Part shown: one piece after another, positions 7,622 through 15,979 of the stretch | Layout of the letters: every line of letters starts with the position of its first letter | Numbering within the stretch: the stretch's first letter is position 1 | IMG/VR virus record: IMGVR_UViG_3300037189_023253 | Location: 38,608-102,607 of that record | Origin: a virus | Reading direction: 5' to 3' (one strand) | Length of the DNA stretch: 64,000 nt | The notes under the pieces: generated by a model | Told to the model about the DNA's origin: nothing | Database searches by the model: none | What the model saw: only the letters and a program-made list of their open reading frames with translations | Translations under genes and position numbers: made by a program

Positions 7622-8599
7622 ATGAAGAAAACGCTCATCACCGGAGTTTTATACCAACCGTTTAGAAGTTGGCCAGCCGTTAGCCAAAGCGACGACGGGG
7701 TTATCTGGGATACCCCCTCCTCGCCGTTTGAGGTTGGTGATGCACCGACCGGTATCGCAACTAACGGCACCATAGTTGCGGTGTCAAATGGACGAGGTTA
7801 TGTTGCAACCTCGTATGACATGCTGAATTATTCAGCCAATGAGGTCAGTGACGGATTTGGAATACAGGATATTTCCCATAAAAATGGTCGATGGTTAGCC
7901 GTCGGCCAGCGCATATACACGTCTTCGTATGGTCCATACGGTGCCATGAGCGAAGTGTCGCAGATCCACCTAGCAACCGCAGCGGACGGTGCGTGGTCAA
8001 TGGCATGGAGCAATCCAGAGGTTAATAGCCAGCTGTATCAAGTAAGGTGGTTTCAATCGGCGCCGATATCCAACACCGTGTTGTCAAACGTGTGGGTGAC
8101 GGTCGGTGCCGTTGGTTCATCCGCAAATGCATGGTATAGCCTAGATAGCGGTAACAGTTGGACCCAAGTGATAATTCCGGCTGGTATTGGTCGTATTTTC
8201 AGCGTCGGTCTGGTAACCATCGGTACAATTGATTACTGGTATTGGGGAAGCTCTGGCAAAATATTTAAATCAGCTACATTGAACTCTTCCGAGTGGAATC
8301 AGGTTTCCATTGACGGCACCGGTCCGATAACCGATATCAATTATCAAAATGGGTCACTGGTTATCGCAGGCACTGATAGGATCTACAGCAGCCAGGATAG
8401 TTTATATCTCAACTCGTGGTCATATCCCGGCTATGTGTTTGATCGCATCGGTTACATTGAAAACGATGGCGGCGGACAATGGATGGCATTTGCCAAAAGC
8501 AATCTAACCCAGTACACCCAATGGACCAGCACTGACTTGATTTCATGGACACCGTCCAATAACGGTCTACACGTTTCCGGATTCGCCGGCAACGCATAA
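7622..8599 (+). CDS. beta-propeller-like (BNR/sialidase-type) phage protein
   Basis: The 325-residue protein has repeated blade-like segments. YSLDSGNSWTQV near residues 172-183 fits an Asp-box, with weaker copies around QSDDGVIWDT, SSGKIFKSATL, YSSQDSLYLNSW and TSTDLISWTP. It is rich in S, T, G, W and Y, as virion-surface proteins are. No enzyme active site was recognised. Likely a virion decoration or receptor-binding protein, or a secreted glycan-binding protein. The upstream late-type box supports late expression. Confidence 0.55.
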   Translation: MKKTLITGVLYQPFRSWPAVSQSDDGVIWDTPSSPFEVGDAPTGIATNGTIVAVSNGRGYVATSYDMLNYSANEVSDGFGIQDISHKNGRWLAVGQRIYTSSYGPYGAMSEVSQIHLATAADGAWSMAWSNPEVNSQLYQVRWFQSAPISNTVLSNVWVTVGAVGSSANAWYSLDSGNSWTQVIIPAGIGRIFSVGLVTIGTIDYWYWGSSGKIFKSATLNSSEWNQVSIDGTGPITDINYQNGSLVIAGTDRIYSSQDSLYLNSWSYPGYVFDRIGYIENDGGGQWMAFAKSNLTQYTQWTSTDLISWTPSNNGLHVSGFAGNA

Positions 8600-8663
8600 T
8601 TTGACAGCACTCGACTGGAGCAACAATGCTAGTTTTGCATAAACGCTTAAAGGAGCATGTTAA

Positions 8664-8936
8664 ATGTCAATTGGTTCACTTTCCACTGCTGACAAAGCCC
8701 GTCTAAAGATGTTGCTAGACGACGGGGTTCAGACACTTACTGATATCTCCACGATGAGAGAAGGTCTCAAGGAAACCATTGAAGGCATTGCCGAAGAGAT
8801 GGAACTAAAGAAGACCGTGCTTAACAAGGCCCTTCAGATCGCCTATAAGAACAGCCAAAACAAGGACAAGCTAACGGAAAGCCGAGAGGAGCTTGACGAA
8901 GTTGAGCAGGTACTGATGGCTGCAGGACGCGCGTAA
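8664..8936 (+). CDS. dsbA: DsbA-like double-stranded DNA-binding / late transcription protein
   Basis: A 90-residue, all-helical, charged protein close in size to T4 DsbA (89 residues), with a similar plan: a helical N-terminus, a central EGIAEEMELKKTVLNKAL helix-turn region and an acidic C-terminal helix. T4 DsbA binds late-promoter DNA and assists late transcription. AAAGGAG precedes ATG 8664, and a sigma70-like TTGACA is at 8601. The assignment rests on size and residue pattern, not on catalytic signatures. Confidence 0.55.
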   Translation: MSIGSLSTADKARLKMLLDDGVQTLTDISTMREGLKETIEGIAEEMELKKTVLNKALQIAYKNSQNKDKLTESREELDEVEQVLMAAGRA

Positions 8937-8937
8937 C

Positions 8938-9213
8938 ATGGCTAACCGCCTGATCGATCAATGGATCATCGATTGGCGCTGTAATAAAACACTATTTTGT
9001 TTTGAATTGATCGGGACCGCAAGCAGCATCTGTGCTTCGGTCCTGGTTAGCTTTTGGCCAAACGTGATCGACCTTTCTTGGGTCTTTATTTTTTGGATGA
9101 TCGGCAGCGTGTTCTTAGCCACCAGCGCATGGATGAGAGCAACAGCGTGGCCGATGTTTTTAATGGTAACTTATACGATTTTTAACGCGGTTGGGTTGTA
9201 TAATACCTTATGA
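8938..9213 (+). CDS. small integral membrane protein
   Basis: A 91-residue hydrophobic protein with three likely membrane spans (residues about 18-40, 44-64 and 70-90) after a short charged head. It begins one base after the preceding stop and overlaps the next start by four bases (ATGA). No family recognised with confidence. Its place in the replication-side operon gives no clear hint of role. Confidence 0.6.
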   Translation: MANRLIDQWIIDWRCNKTLFCFELIGTASSICASVLVSFWPNVIDLSWVFIFWMIGSVFLATSAWMRATAWPMFLMVTYTIFNAVGLYNTL

Positions 9214-10214
9214 CCAAATGGATCTTCATAACCGGAGGGTGTGGCTATATTGGTAGCCACATTGCTGCCCATCTAAAAAGCACCACCGATCACAGCGTGA
9301 TGCTGATCGACAAAAAAGCAGCGGTGTTACCGCATATTACAAAATACTGTGATTTGTTTGCCGACGAAGATCTAACCAGCAATGTGGTATTACAGGCCAT
9401 AAGCAGCTATCGACCGGATACCATCATACACTGTGCGGAGGAGTTAGGCCCGACAAAATCCCTGCTTGATCCAATATCGATCTGGGAAAACAACGTTATC
9501 AAATCGGTTGAGCTGTTAAAATACGCAGCAGAATTTGGTATCAATAAATTCATATTCTTCAGCACCGCCGATGTATATGCTAATTTAGATTCTCCTAAAA
9601 ATGAAAATTGTCAGCTCTTACCGTTGAAATCAAACAGCCGATCAAAGCTCAGCATCGAATATCTACTGCGCGATTGTTACATTGCGCATGGAATTAGCAG
9701 CATAAGTTTTAGAACTTTTAATGTTTCCGGTTCTCACAATCTGTACGATCTAGGTCACCTACAGAACGCACCGTTTTTGGTACCAAAAATGATGGAAAGT
9801 GCAGCATTTGGTAAGAAACTTGAGATCTTTGGAAATGATTTCAACACAAAGGATGGCACAGCAATTCGAGATTATCTCCATGTCATGGATCTTGCCGAAG
9901 CCGTTGAGCAATCCATAGATTGGTTAGATTCCAATCCAGGTGCCTATGCAATGAATCTCGGTAGCGGCGCTGGCACTAGCGTGCAGGAAATGGTCGATCT
10001 ATCGGAATCACTGCTGGGAAAAAATCTACCATACTTTTATGGTGATTGGCGCACCGGTGATCCTCCGATTAGCATTGCTGATATTTCTGCCATCGGTGAT
10101 TCAATTGGATGGAAACCAAAAAGAACCAATACTGATATAATATTAGATTCATATAAATGGTACAGCAGCAGAACCTATCAGGAAACGATAGCAGCTGGTC
10201 TCCATTACCATTGA
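9210..10214 (+). CDS. UDP-glucose 4-epimerase-like extended SDR protein, catalytic Tyr absent
   Basis: The 334-residue protein has the extended short-chain dehydrogenase fold of GalE. The NAD-binding TGGCGYIGSH lies at residues 8-17, FFSTADVY holds the serine-region motif, and the substrate half carries RDYLHVMDLA and LGSGAGTSV. The usual YxxxK catalytic pair is altered: lysine 146 is present in RSKL, but position 142 is asparagine instead of tyrosine. It may therefore bind nucleotide sugar without normal epimerase chemistry, or use another residue. It could supply sugar to the nearby glycosyltransferases. A short hairpin follows the gene. Confidence 0.75.
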   Translation: MTKWIFITGGCGYIGSHIAAHLKSTTDHSVMLIDKKAAVLPHITKYCDLFADEDLTSNVVLQAISSYRPDTIIHCAEELGPTKSLLDPISIWENNVIKSVELLKYAAEFGINKFIFFSTADVYANLDSPKNENCQLLPLKSNSRSKLSIEYLLRDCYIAHGISSISFRTFNVSGSHNLYDLGHLQNAPFLVPKMMESAAFGKKLEIFGNDFNTKDGTAIRDYLHVMDLAEAVEQSIDWLDSNPGAYAMNLGSGAGTSVQEMVDLSESLLGKNLPYFYGDWRTGDPPISIADISAIGDSIGWKPKRTNTDIILDSYKWYSSRTYQETIAAGLHYH

Positions 10215-10218
10215 TCAG

Positions 10219-10236
10219 AAGACCCTTAGTGGTCTT
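10219..10236 (+). terminator. short hairpin after the epimerase-like gene
   Basis: AAGACC (10219-10224) pairs with GGTCTT (10231-10236) around a 6-base loop, just after the stop at 10214 and before the polymerase gene. Weak but well placed. Confidence 0.4.
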
Positions 10237-10289
10237 ATTGATGATATCAAACAAAACAAGTATTTTAAACTCATTATAGGAGTTATCCA

Positions 10290-12536
10290 ATGTATGTAGA
10301 TGCGTTCTTGGAACGAGAAAAAAATCAGATACTTGTTGCCGAACGGGACAAGAACGGGAATCGCCAGTTTCGTGAATACCCGGCAAAATACATAGCATAT
10401 TGGCCCAGCCCACGGGGGAAGATTCCCAATATACATGGACAGCTTTGCGATAAATTCCAGACCAACAAGCTCAAGGAATTCCAGCGCGAAACCAGCATGC
10501 TGGCAAAAAGCCAGTTACATGAGAGCGACATCAATCCAATATTCCGCTGCTTGTATGACAACTACAAGGGAGCACCAAGTCCCGATCTGCATCTTGCATT
10601 TTTCGACATTGAGGTTGACTTTGACCCGGAGCGCGGCTTCTCAAGCCCTGATGATGCATTTGCACCGATCACGGCTATCTCCGTGTATTTGAACTGGTTT
10701 GATCGCAACTTCACCATGGTGCTCAAGCCGAAAGGATTAAGCGTTGAGGATGCCCAGGAAATCGTTAGCAACTTTGACGACACGGTTTTGTGTGCCACAG
10801 AAAAGGAGATGTTGGAAGTATTCCTCAACTTGATTGAGGATGCTGACATCCTATCGGGCTGGAACTCCGAGGGCTTTGATATCCCTTACATACACAATCG
10901 AATCGTTCAACTGCTTGGTAAGGAAGAAACCCGCAAGCTGTGCCTGTGGAACAAACTTCCAAAGCGACGTGAGTACGAAAGCTACGGGCGAGATACCATT
11001 ACATATGATCTCGTCGGTCGGATACACATGGATTATCTACAGCTTTACCGCAAGAACACCTATCACGAGATGCATAGTTATCGGCTTGATTTCGTGGGAG
11101 AATATGAGGTCGGTGATAAGAAAATACACTATGAAGGTAGCTTAGATAAGCTTTATAACAATGATTTTGCAAAGTTTATCGAATACAATCGGCAGGATGT
11201 CATGCTGCTGGTTAAAATTGACCGAAAAAACAAATTCATTGAGCTCAGCAGCAACCTCGCACATGAAAATTGTGTGTTGTTAGGAACTACCATGGGTGCC
11301 GTAGCATTGATCGATCAGGCCATTGTTAATGAAGCACATGATCTAGGAATGGTGGTACCAAATCGCAAGAGAGACGAGTCTGAACGAGAAACGTATGGCG
11401 GTGGCGACGACGATGATAATGACGACAGTGACGTTGGCATTACCGGTGTGGCCGGCGCATACGTTGCCGATCCCAAGGAAGGCATGCACGACTGGATCGG
11501 TGGTGTTGATATCAACTCACTGTATCCGTCGGCGATTCGTGCCCTAAACATGAGCCCTGAAACAGTGATCGGCCATATACGTCCAGAATACACCGATAAG
11601 CTGATCTACAAGCGCATGAAGCAGGAAAAGAAAAGCTTTGCTGATGCATGGAGCGGTATGTTTGGCACATTGGAATACAACCAGGTGATGAACCAGGATC
11701 TCACGCCAATAACCGTGGATTTTGAGGACGGGTCAACATCCACGGTTTCGGCAAGTGAGCTGTATGATTTGGTATTTAAAAGCGGCAAGAGGCTGATCAT
11801 ATCAGCAAATGGCACGCTGTTTACGCTTGATAAAAAGGGCATCATACCCGGATTGTTGGCTAGATGGTATGCTGAGAGAAAGCAGCTACAGGCTGAAATG
11901 AAGAAATACGCCAAGATGGCAGACGAGGAGACCGATCCAGACAAGCGAGCGGAGTATAAAAAGCTTACGGATTTCTATGACCAACGACAGCTGATCAAGA
12001 AGATCCTGCTGAACAGCCTCTACGGCGCTATCGGTAATCCCGGTAGTCGATGGTATGATCCTAGAGTTGCACAAAGCGTTACGCTAAGTGGACGTTGCAT
12101 CGTCAAGCACATGCAGGGTAAGATCAACGAGATCATCACCGGTGATTACAACCATGTTGGTATTTCCTGCATCTATGGAGACACTGACTCGGTTGATTCT
12201 GCGTCAATCATCGAAACCTCAGTCGGAAAAAGAACCATCGAAGATCTGTTTCTGAATGGTAGTTTATTCTGGAATGACGGAGACAAAGAGTATTCTGTTA
12301 ATGACCAAATCAAATTAATTGGATATGATCATTCCTCGAAAACCACCGATTGGACCACGTATAATTACGTATATCGTCATAAGGTATCTAAAAAGAAATA
12401 TCGAGTTAATACCTCAGATGGCAAAAGCGTGATCGTCACTGCTGACCATTCGATCATGGTAGTCACCGACGATGGTCGGCTTGTTAGCAAGAAGCCAACG
12501 GAACTTTCGGTCGGTGATAAAATAATTTCGTTGTGA
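10290..12536 (+). CDS. polB: DNA polymerase B N-terminal part fused to split-intein N half
   Basis: Residues 1-633 are the N-extein of a T4 gp43-type family B polymerase. Exo I FDIEVDF is near 105, Exo II SGWNSEGFDIPYI near 190, Exo III YNRQDVML near 300, motif A DINSLYPS near 406, motif B KKILLNSLYG near 570 and motif C YGDTD at 629-633. From serine 634 (base 12189) the sequence becomes an intein N half of 115 residues, with an A-block (SIIETSVGKRTIEDLF) and a B-block (TADHSIMV). It then stops at 12536. The C half and remaining polymerase lie at 13615. Function requires trans-splicing. An RBS-like ATAGGAG precedes 10290. Confidence 0.93.
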   Translation: MYVDAFLEREKNQILVAERDKNGNRQFREYPAKYIAYWPSPRGKIPNIHGQLCDKFQTNKLKEFQRETSMLAKSQLHESDINPIFRCLYDNYKGAPSPDLHLAFFDIEVDFDPERGFSSPDDAFAPITAISVYLNWFDRNFTMVLKPKGLSVEDAQEIVSNFDDTVLCATEKEMLEVFLNLIEDADILSGWNSEGFDIPYIHNRIVQLLGKEETRKLCLWNKLPKRREYESYGRDTITYDLVGRIHMDYLQLYRKNTYHEMHSYRLDFVGEYEVGDKKIHYEGSLDKLYNNDFAKFIEYNRQDVMLLVKIDRKNKFIELSSNLAHENCVLLGTTMGAVALIDQAIVNEAHDLGMVVPNRKRDESERETYGGGDDDDNDDSDVGITGVAGAYVADPKEGMHDWIGGVDINSLYPSAIRALNMSPETVIGHIRPEYTDKLIYKRMKQEKKSFADAWSGMFGTLEYNQVMNQDLTPITVDFEDGSTSTVSASELYDLVFKSGKRLIISANGTLFTLDKKGIIPGLLARWYAERKQLQAEMKKYAKMADEETDPDKRAEYKKLTDFYDQRQLIKKILLNSLYGAIGNPGSRWYDPRVAQSVTLSGRCIVKHMQGKINEIITGDYNHVGISCIYGDTDSVDSASIIETSVGKRTIEDLFLNGSLFWNDGDKEYSVNDQIKLIGYDHSSKTTDWTTYNYVYRHKVSKKKYRVNTSDGKSVIVTADHSIMVVTDDGRLVSKKPTELSVGDKIISL

Positions 12537-12547
12537 GTCACAATACA

Positions 12548-12582
12548 GCTTCTATTGTGAATAAATAACTCATAATAGGAGC
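12548..12582 (+). promoter_or_regulatory. hairpin hiding the endonuclease RBS, late box in its loop
   Basis: Bases 12548-12560 pair with 12570-12582 as a 13-bp stem with two G-U pairs. The 3' arm contains the TAGGAG ribosome site of the gene at 12590. The 9-base loop plus the end of the 5' arm reads GAATAAATAAC, a T4-late-type box. A read-through transcript would fold and hide the site. One started from the late box would lack the 5' arm and be open. This matches the known scheme of T4 I-TevI. Confidence 0.65.
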
Positions 12583-12589
12583 GCACAAC

Positions 12590-13633
12590 ATGCCAAAGAA
12601 AATTGATAACATCAACGATGTAATAAACTCGGCTAGGTTTAGAGCGGCTACAAATCAACGATCATATTCTCAATGTGAGGTAGAAAAAATACATCTGTTG
12701 TATGATCATATGATATCAAACGGAGTGTCGTTGATTAACGGCTACTATAATACATTTTGTCATCTCGTATCATACGACTTAACTGACCTTGTTAAGAGAT
12801 TTGAGTTTCTACGACAAAACAGTACCAGACGGACAAAAGAAACATATCTAGCTAGATATGGCAACGAAATTGGCCTACAGAAATGGGAATCTTATCGAGA
12901 AAAACAAAGAGTCAAAAATCTTTATGAAACCAAGAAAGAAAAATACGGTTGGTCTGTTGAGGAATTTAACGAATTCAACCGGTCTCGTGCCGTAACTGAG
13001 GAAAAATGTATAGCTCGTCATGGAGAGCAGGTTGGCTTGCAAATATGGGAAAATTATGTTGAGAAACAACGATACACTAATAGTTTAGATTATTTTGAAA
13101 AGAAATATGGACTAGATGGATACCAAAAATGGATCGACTACAATCGAGAAAAAGGTAAATCTTCTAACATAGATTGGATAATGTCAAAATATTCAGTAGA
13201 TAAACCAACAGCTTTAGAGATTTTATCCAAAAGAAACAATAGAGGATATACTTCTAAAGCCGAACTCGCATTTATTGAATATGTAGAAAGTAGTCTCGGT
13301 GCATCACTTCAATATACAGTAAAGACCAATCAGTTTTGTATATGGAGCGATGTATTACAATCTCCATGTTTTTATGATATAACAGATAGCCAACGTATGA
13401 AAATTATCGAATTCAATGGCGATTATTGGCATTGTAACCCATTGATGTATGAATCTTCATTTTATCATCCTCATCTCAAAATGACAGCTAACAATATTTG
13501 GGCATATGATTATGCTAAGATAAAAGCTGCGACTACCAGGGGGTTTTCGTTAAAAATAATCTGGGAAACTGACTTTATAAAAGATGCAAACACTGTAATA
13601 AAAGAGGTTGTAAAATGGTGGAACATTACCTAA
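12590..13633 (+). CDS. free-standing homing endonuclease between split polymerase halves (Vsr/EDxHD-like)
   Basis: The 347-residue protein has three N-terminal repeats of the form (R/K)(Y/H)G...GLQKWE.Y..KQR (residues about 87-200), probably DNA-contacting. The C-terminal third contains KAELAFIEYVE, FYDITDS, EFNGDYWHCNP and LKIIWETDF. That order of E, D, H and E/D residues is like the Vsr-related nucleases found with fractured split-intein genes in marine metagenomes. No LAGLIDADG, GIY-YIG or HNH motif was seen. It overlaps the next start by 19 bases. Expression appears gated by the hairpin at 12548-12582. Confidence 0.75.
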   Translation: MPKKIDNINDVINSARFRAATNQRSYSQCEVEKIHLLYDHMISNGVSLINGYYNTFCHLVSYDLTDLVKRFEFLRQNSTRRTKETYLARYGNEIGLQKWESYREKQRVKNLYETKKEKYGWSVEEFNEFNRSRAVTEEKCIARHGEQVGLQIWENYVEKQRYTNSLDYFEKKYGLDGYQKWIDYNREKGKSSNIDWIMSKYSVDKPTALEILSKRNNRGYTSKAELAFIEYVESSLGASLQYTVKTNQFCIWSDVLQSPCFYDITDSQRMKIIEFNGDYWHCNPLMYESSFYHPHLKMTANNIWAYDYAKIKAATTRGFSLKIIWETDFIKDANTVIKEVVKWWNIT

Positions 13634-14628
13634 CAGAGATATCATCTGTTGAGGATCTTGGAGAATTTGAAGACGAATATGTATATGATGTAGGAATGGA
13701 TACGAATCATCCATATTTTTTTGCTAACGGATTACTAGTCCATAATTCTGGGTATTTCAGCGCATATCCAGTGATGAAGGATCAGCCAGAGTTCAAGGAC
13801 TTTGAGTGGACCAAGGAAAATGTCAGCAAGCTGTATGATAACATCGGCGACATGACCAACGACAGCTTTCCTGAGTTTATGAACCAAGCATTCAATTGTC
13901 CAGAAGAAAACGGTGCCATCATCCGTGCTGCTCGAGAATTGTGTGCATACAAGGGATTATTCATCACCAAGAAGCGTTATGCGGTGCTGATTTATGACAA
14001 GGAAGGCAAGCGCAAGGATCTCAACGGCAAGCCTGGCGAGATCAAGGCCATGGGATTGGATCTCAAGCGCAGTGATACTCCTAAGATCGTGCAAGACTTT
14101 CTCAGTGATATATTAACGGCAGTATTGACCGGATCGACAGAAGGTGACATTCATGAGAAGATACTGGCATTCCGTAAGGAATTCCGTAGCTGGCCTGGAT
14201 GGTTGAAAGGTTCACCGAAACGTGCTAACAAGATAACCCATTATCAAAACGTGATGGACTTACAGGGAAAGGTTGATTGGAAGGGCGGAGACCCAGGCAA
14301 GAAATCCATGATACCCGGGCATGTTCTTGCATCCATTAATTGGAACAGGCTCAAAAAAATCCATAATGATCATTACTCCATGCCAATCCAAGATGGATTT
14401 AAGGTTATCGTTTGCAAGCTTCGGCCAAATCCCAGCGGGTTAACTTCGGTGGCATATCCGGTCGATGAGCTTACCTTGCCAGAATGGTTCAAGCAGTTAC
14501 CATTTGATGATGAGGCCATGGAAGCCGCATTGATAGACAAGAAGGTAAAAAACCTCCTCGGCGTGCTGCGCTGGGATTTAGATTCAAACAAAGAAGCCAA
14601 CAGTTTTGGTGATCTATTCAGTTTTTAA
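13615..14628 (+). CDS. polB: split-intein C half fused to DNA polymerase B C-terminal part
   Basis: Residues 1-44 are the intein C half: DEYVYDVGMDTNHPYFFAN (F block) and GLLVHN with terminal asparagine 44. Serine 45 (base 13747) starts the C-extein with SGYFSAYPVMK. Joined to YGDTD of the N part, this restores YGDTDSGYFSAY, a normal motif C region. The C-extein is 293 residues and includes the KKRYAVLIYD palm/thumb segment. Total spliced polymerase would be 926 residues, near T4 gp43 (898). The start overlaps the endonuclease gene, so translation may be coupled. Confidence 0.92.
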   Translation: MVEHYLTEISSVEDLGEFEDEYVYDVGMDTNHPYFFANGLLVHNSGYFSAYPVMKDQPEFKDFEWTKENVSKLYDNIGDMTNDSFPEFMNQAFNCPEENGAIIRAARELCAYKGLFITKKRYAVLIYDKEGKRKDLNGKPGEIKAMGLDLKRSDTPKIVQDFLSDILTAVLTGSTEGDIHEKILAFRKEFRSWPGWLKGSPKRANKITHYQNVMDLQGKVDWKGGDPGKKSMIPGHVLASINWNRLKKIHNDHYSMPIQDGFKVIVCKLRPNPSGLTSVAYPVDELTLPEWFKQLPFDDEAMEAALIDKKVKNLLGVLRWDLDSNKEANSFGDLFSF

Positions 14629-14638
14629 TGGAGTCAAC

Positions 14639-14821
14639 ATGACCGACCTTGTAATGTTTTATCGTGTAGATCAGGGCTTTAGCGGCACGCTACTTAATAC
14701 CAAGATGACGGATCATCCAGATCTGTCATACGTACTTGTCCGTGATGCTGATATCGGAAAACTCATAGTCTACAGGGTATTAAAGAATAACCTGATATAC
14801 CTAAGAAAGGAACCCAAATGA
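14639..14821 (+). CDS. small phage protein downstream of polymerase
   Basis: A 60-residue protein with ATG 14639 preceded by GGAG, 10 bases after the polymerase stop, and an ATGA overlap with the next gene. It is probably a compact beta-rich fold (VLVRDADIGKLIVYRVL near residues 34-50). The slot between polymerase and clamp in T4 holds regA and clamp-loader genes, but this sequence resembles neither. Confidence 0.6.
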   Translation: MTDLVMFYRVDQGFSGTLLNTKMTDHPDLSYVLVRDADIGKLIVYRVLKNNLIYLRKEPK

Positions 14822-15030
14822 CCGCAAAAAATGTATCCAGGCCTCCGAAATATACTCCAGAGGAGCTCAAGATCCTGGTTGACGCGCTCAACGGAGCACC
14901 GTCATATTTGTCTAAACGCTTCATACTCAAGTATCTCTGCGGATGGAGCGACGAGCTCGTAGAAGAGAACATGAAACTGAAGATGCAAGAAGAACAACAG
15001 AAGAAGATCGGAGATATACAATGGCGTTAA
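14818..15030 (+). CDS. small helical phage protein before sliding clamp
   Basis: A 70-residue helical protein with a basic N-terminus (SRPPKYTPEELKILVDAL) and a charged coiled C-terminal helix (VEENMKLKMQEEQQKK). It overlaps the previous stop by four bases and the clamp gene start by ten, so it belongs to the polymerase-clamp operon. No family recognised. Confidence 0.6.
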   Translation: MTAKNVSRPPKYTPEELKILVDALNGAPSYLSKRFILKYLCGWSDELVEENMKLKMQEEQQKKIGDIQWR

Positions 15031-15764
15031 AAGATTACTTTAAGGATCTCACCACTTACGTTGCAACGGCTGGATTTTTTGAAAAGATCAAGGTTACCGC
15101 AACCGCAAAGGAGATTTCCGTTGAGGCGATGGAAAAGGAAAAGGAAGTTATCCTCAAGGGCAAATTCAGTAAGCCATTGGTGGATCTCGAGGGCGAGTTT
15201 GGCCTGAGCAATCTCAGCCTGTTGCAAACCATTTGCAATGACCCGGAATTTACCGCCAAGGAAAGCGTGATGACCGTGGTATATGAAACCAAGAATGCCG
15301 AACGCATACCAACCGAGCTGGCCTATGAGAATCGAAGCAAAAGCTACATCAACTATCGTTTCATGAGCAAGACCTTGGTTCCTGAGCAGCCTAAGTTCTT
15401 GGAACCCAAGTGGGACGTGGTCGTTACACCGACCAAGGCTAATGTTCAGCAGTTTGCATGGGCTGCTAATGGTCTCGCTGCGTATGAACAGTATTTCATT
15501 CCGAAGATCGTTGATGGCGATCTCAAGTTCTTCATTGGCGAGGACAATGCAGCCACCCAGCGAGGAGGTGTTGTGTTTGCTAGCGAACGTGCTGAAACGT
15601 TTGAAAGCCAGCACAAGTGGAAGATCCAGCAGGTCCTGGGAGTTCTCAAGGCAGCCGATACTTGTGATTGTGAAATGGCGTTTTCAACCAAAGGAGCCAT
15701 CCAGATCACGCTGAACACCGGTGTTGGTACCTATCGATACATCTTCCCGGCCAAGGTTCGCTGA
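15021..15764 (+). CDS. sliding clamp DNA polymerase accessory protein (gp45-like)
   Basis: A 247-residue protein, close to T4 gp45 (228). It starts with a helix and strand (DYFKDLTTYVATAGFFEKI), then has VDLEGEFGLSNLSLLQTI near residues 53-70. The latter matches the D-L-x-G-F-L-x-x-L-S-L-V region of gp45. The ring protein would tether the polymerase and, in T4-like phages, also activate late promoters. ATG 15021 follows CGGAG. It ends the replication operon and is followed by a clear terminator. Confidence 0.75.
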   Translation: MALKDYFKDLTTYVATAGFFEKIKVTATAKEISVEAMEKEKEVILKGKFSKPLVDLEGEFGLSNLSLLQTICNDPEFTAKESVMTVVYETKNAERIPTELAYENRSKSYINYRFMSKTLVPEQPKFLEPKWDVVVTPTKANVQQFAWAANGLAAYEQYFIPKIVDGDLKFFIGEDNAATQRGGVVFASERAETFESQHKWKIQQVLGVLKAADTCDCEMAFSTKGAIQITLNTGVGTYRYIFPAKVR

Positions 15765-15847
15765 TTAACCACAGGTTTATTCCCATCGCCCAAGCCTAAA
15801 TAACACGCATGGGCGAGAGTATATTAGACGTTATATTTGGTAGTCTA

Positions 15848-15878
15848 AAAAACGCCTGCTATATCGGCAGGCGTTTTT
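15848..15878 (+). terminator. rho-independent terminator after the clamp gene
   Basis: AAAACGCCTGC pairs with GCAGGCGTTTT around a 7-base loop (15860-15866) and ends in a T run. It sits 84 bases after the clamp stop. The rest of the 15765-15979 gap holds a weak 7-bp inverted repeat (TCGCCCA/TGGGCGA) around a CCTAAATAA box near 15796, and a TTGACA at 15955. Confidence 0.85.
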
Positions 15879-15979
15879 ACCATCCAAACTGCAATAAGCA
15901 TTCAATGGTGCAAATATACCGATCTCTCTGCGTCAATGATAGGTATGATTGTTGTTGACATAATCAAGACCGCTGTTGG

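Noticed and set aside
15027-15614. A 195-codon minus-strand frame opposite the sliding clamp
   Set aside because: Overlaps a convincing clamp gene and contains no recognisable domain.
15776-15832. Hairpin TCGCCCA/TGGGCGA after the clamp as a second terminator or riboswitch
   Set aside because: Only 7 bp with a loop of about 20 bases and no T run; the strong terminator at 15848 explains the gap.
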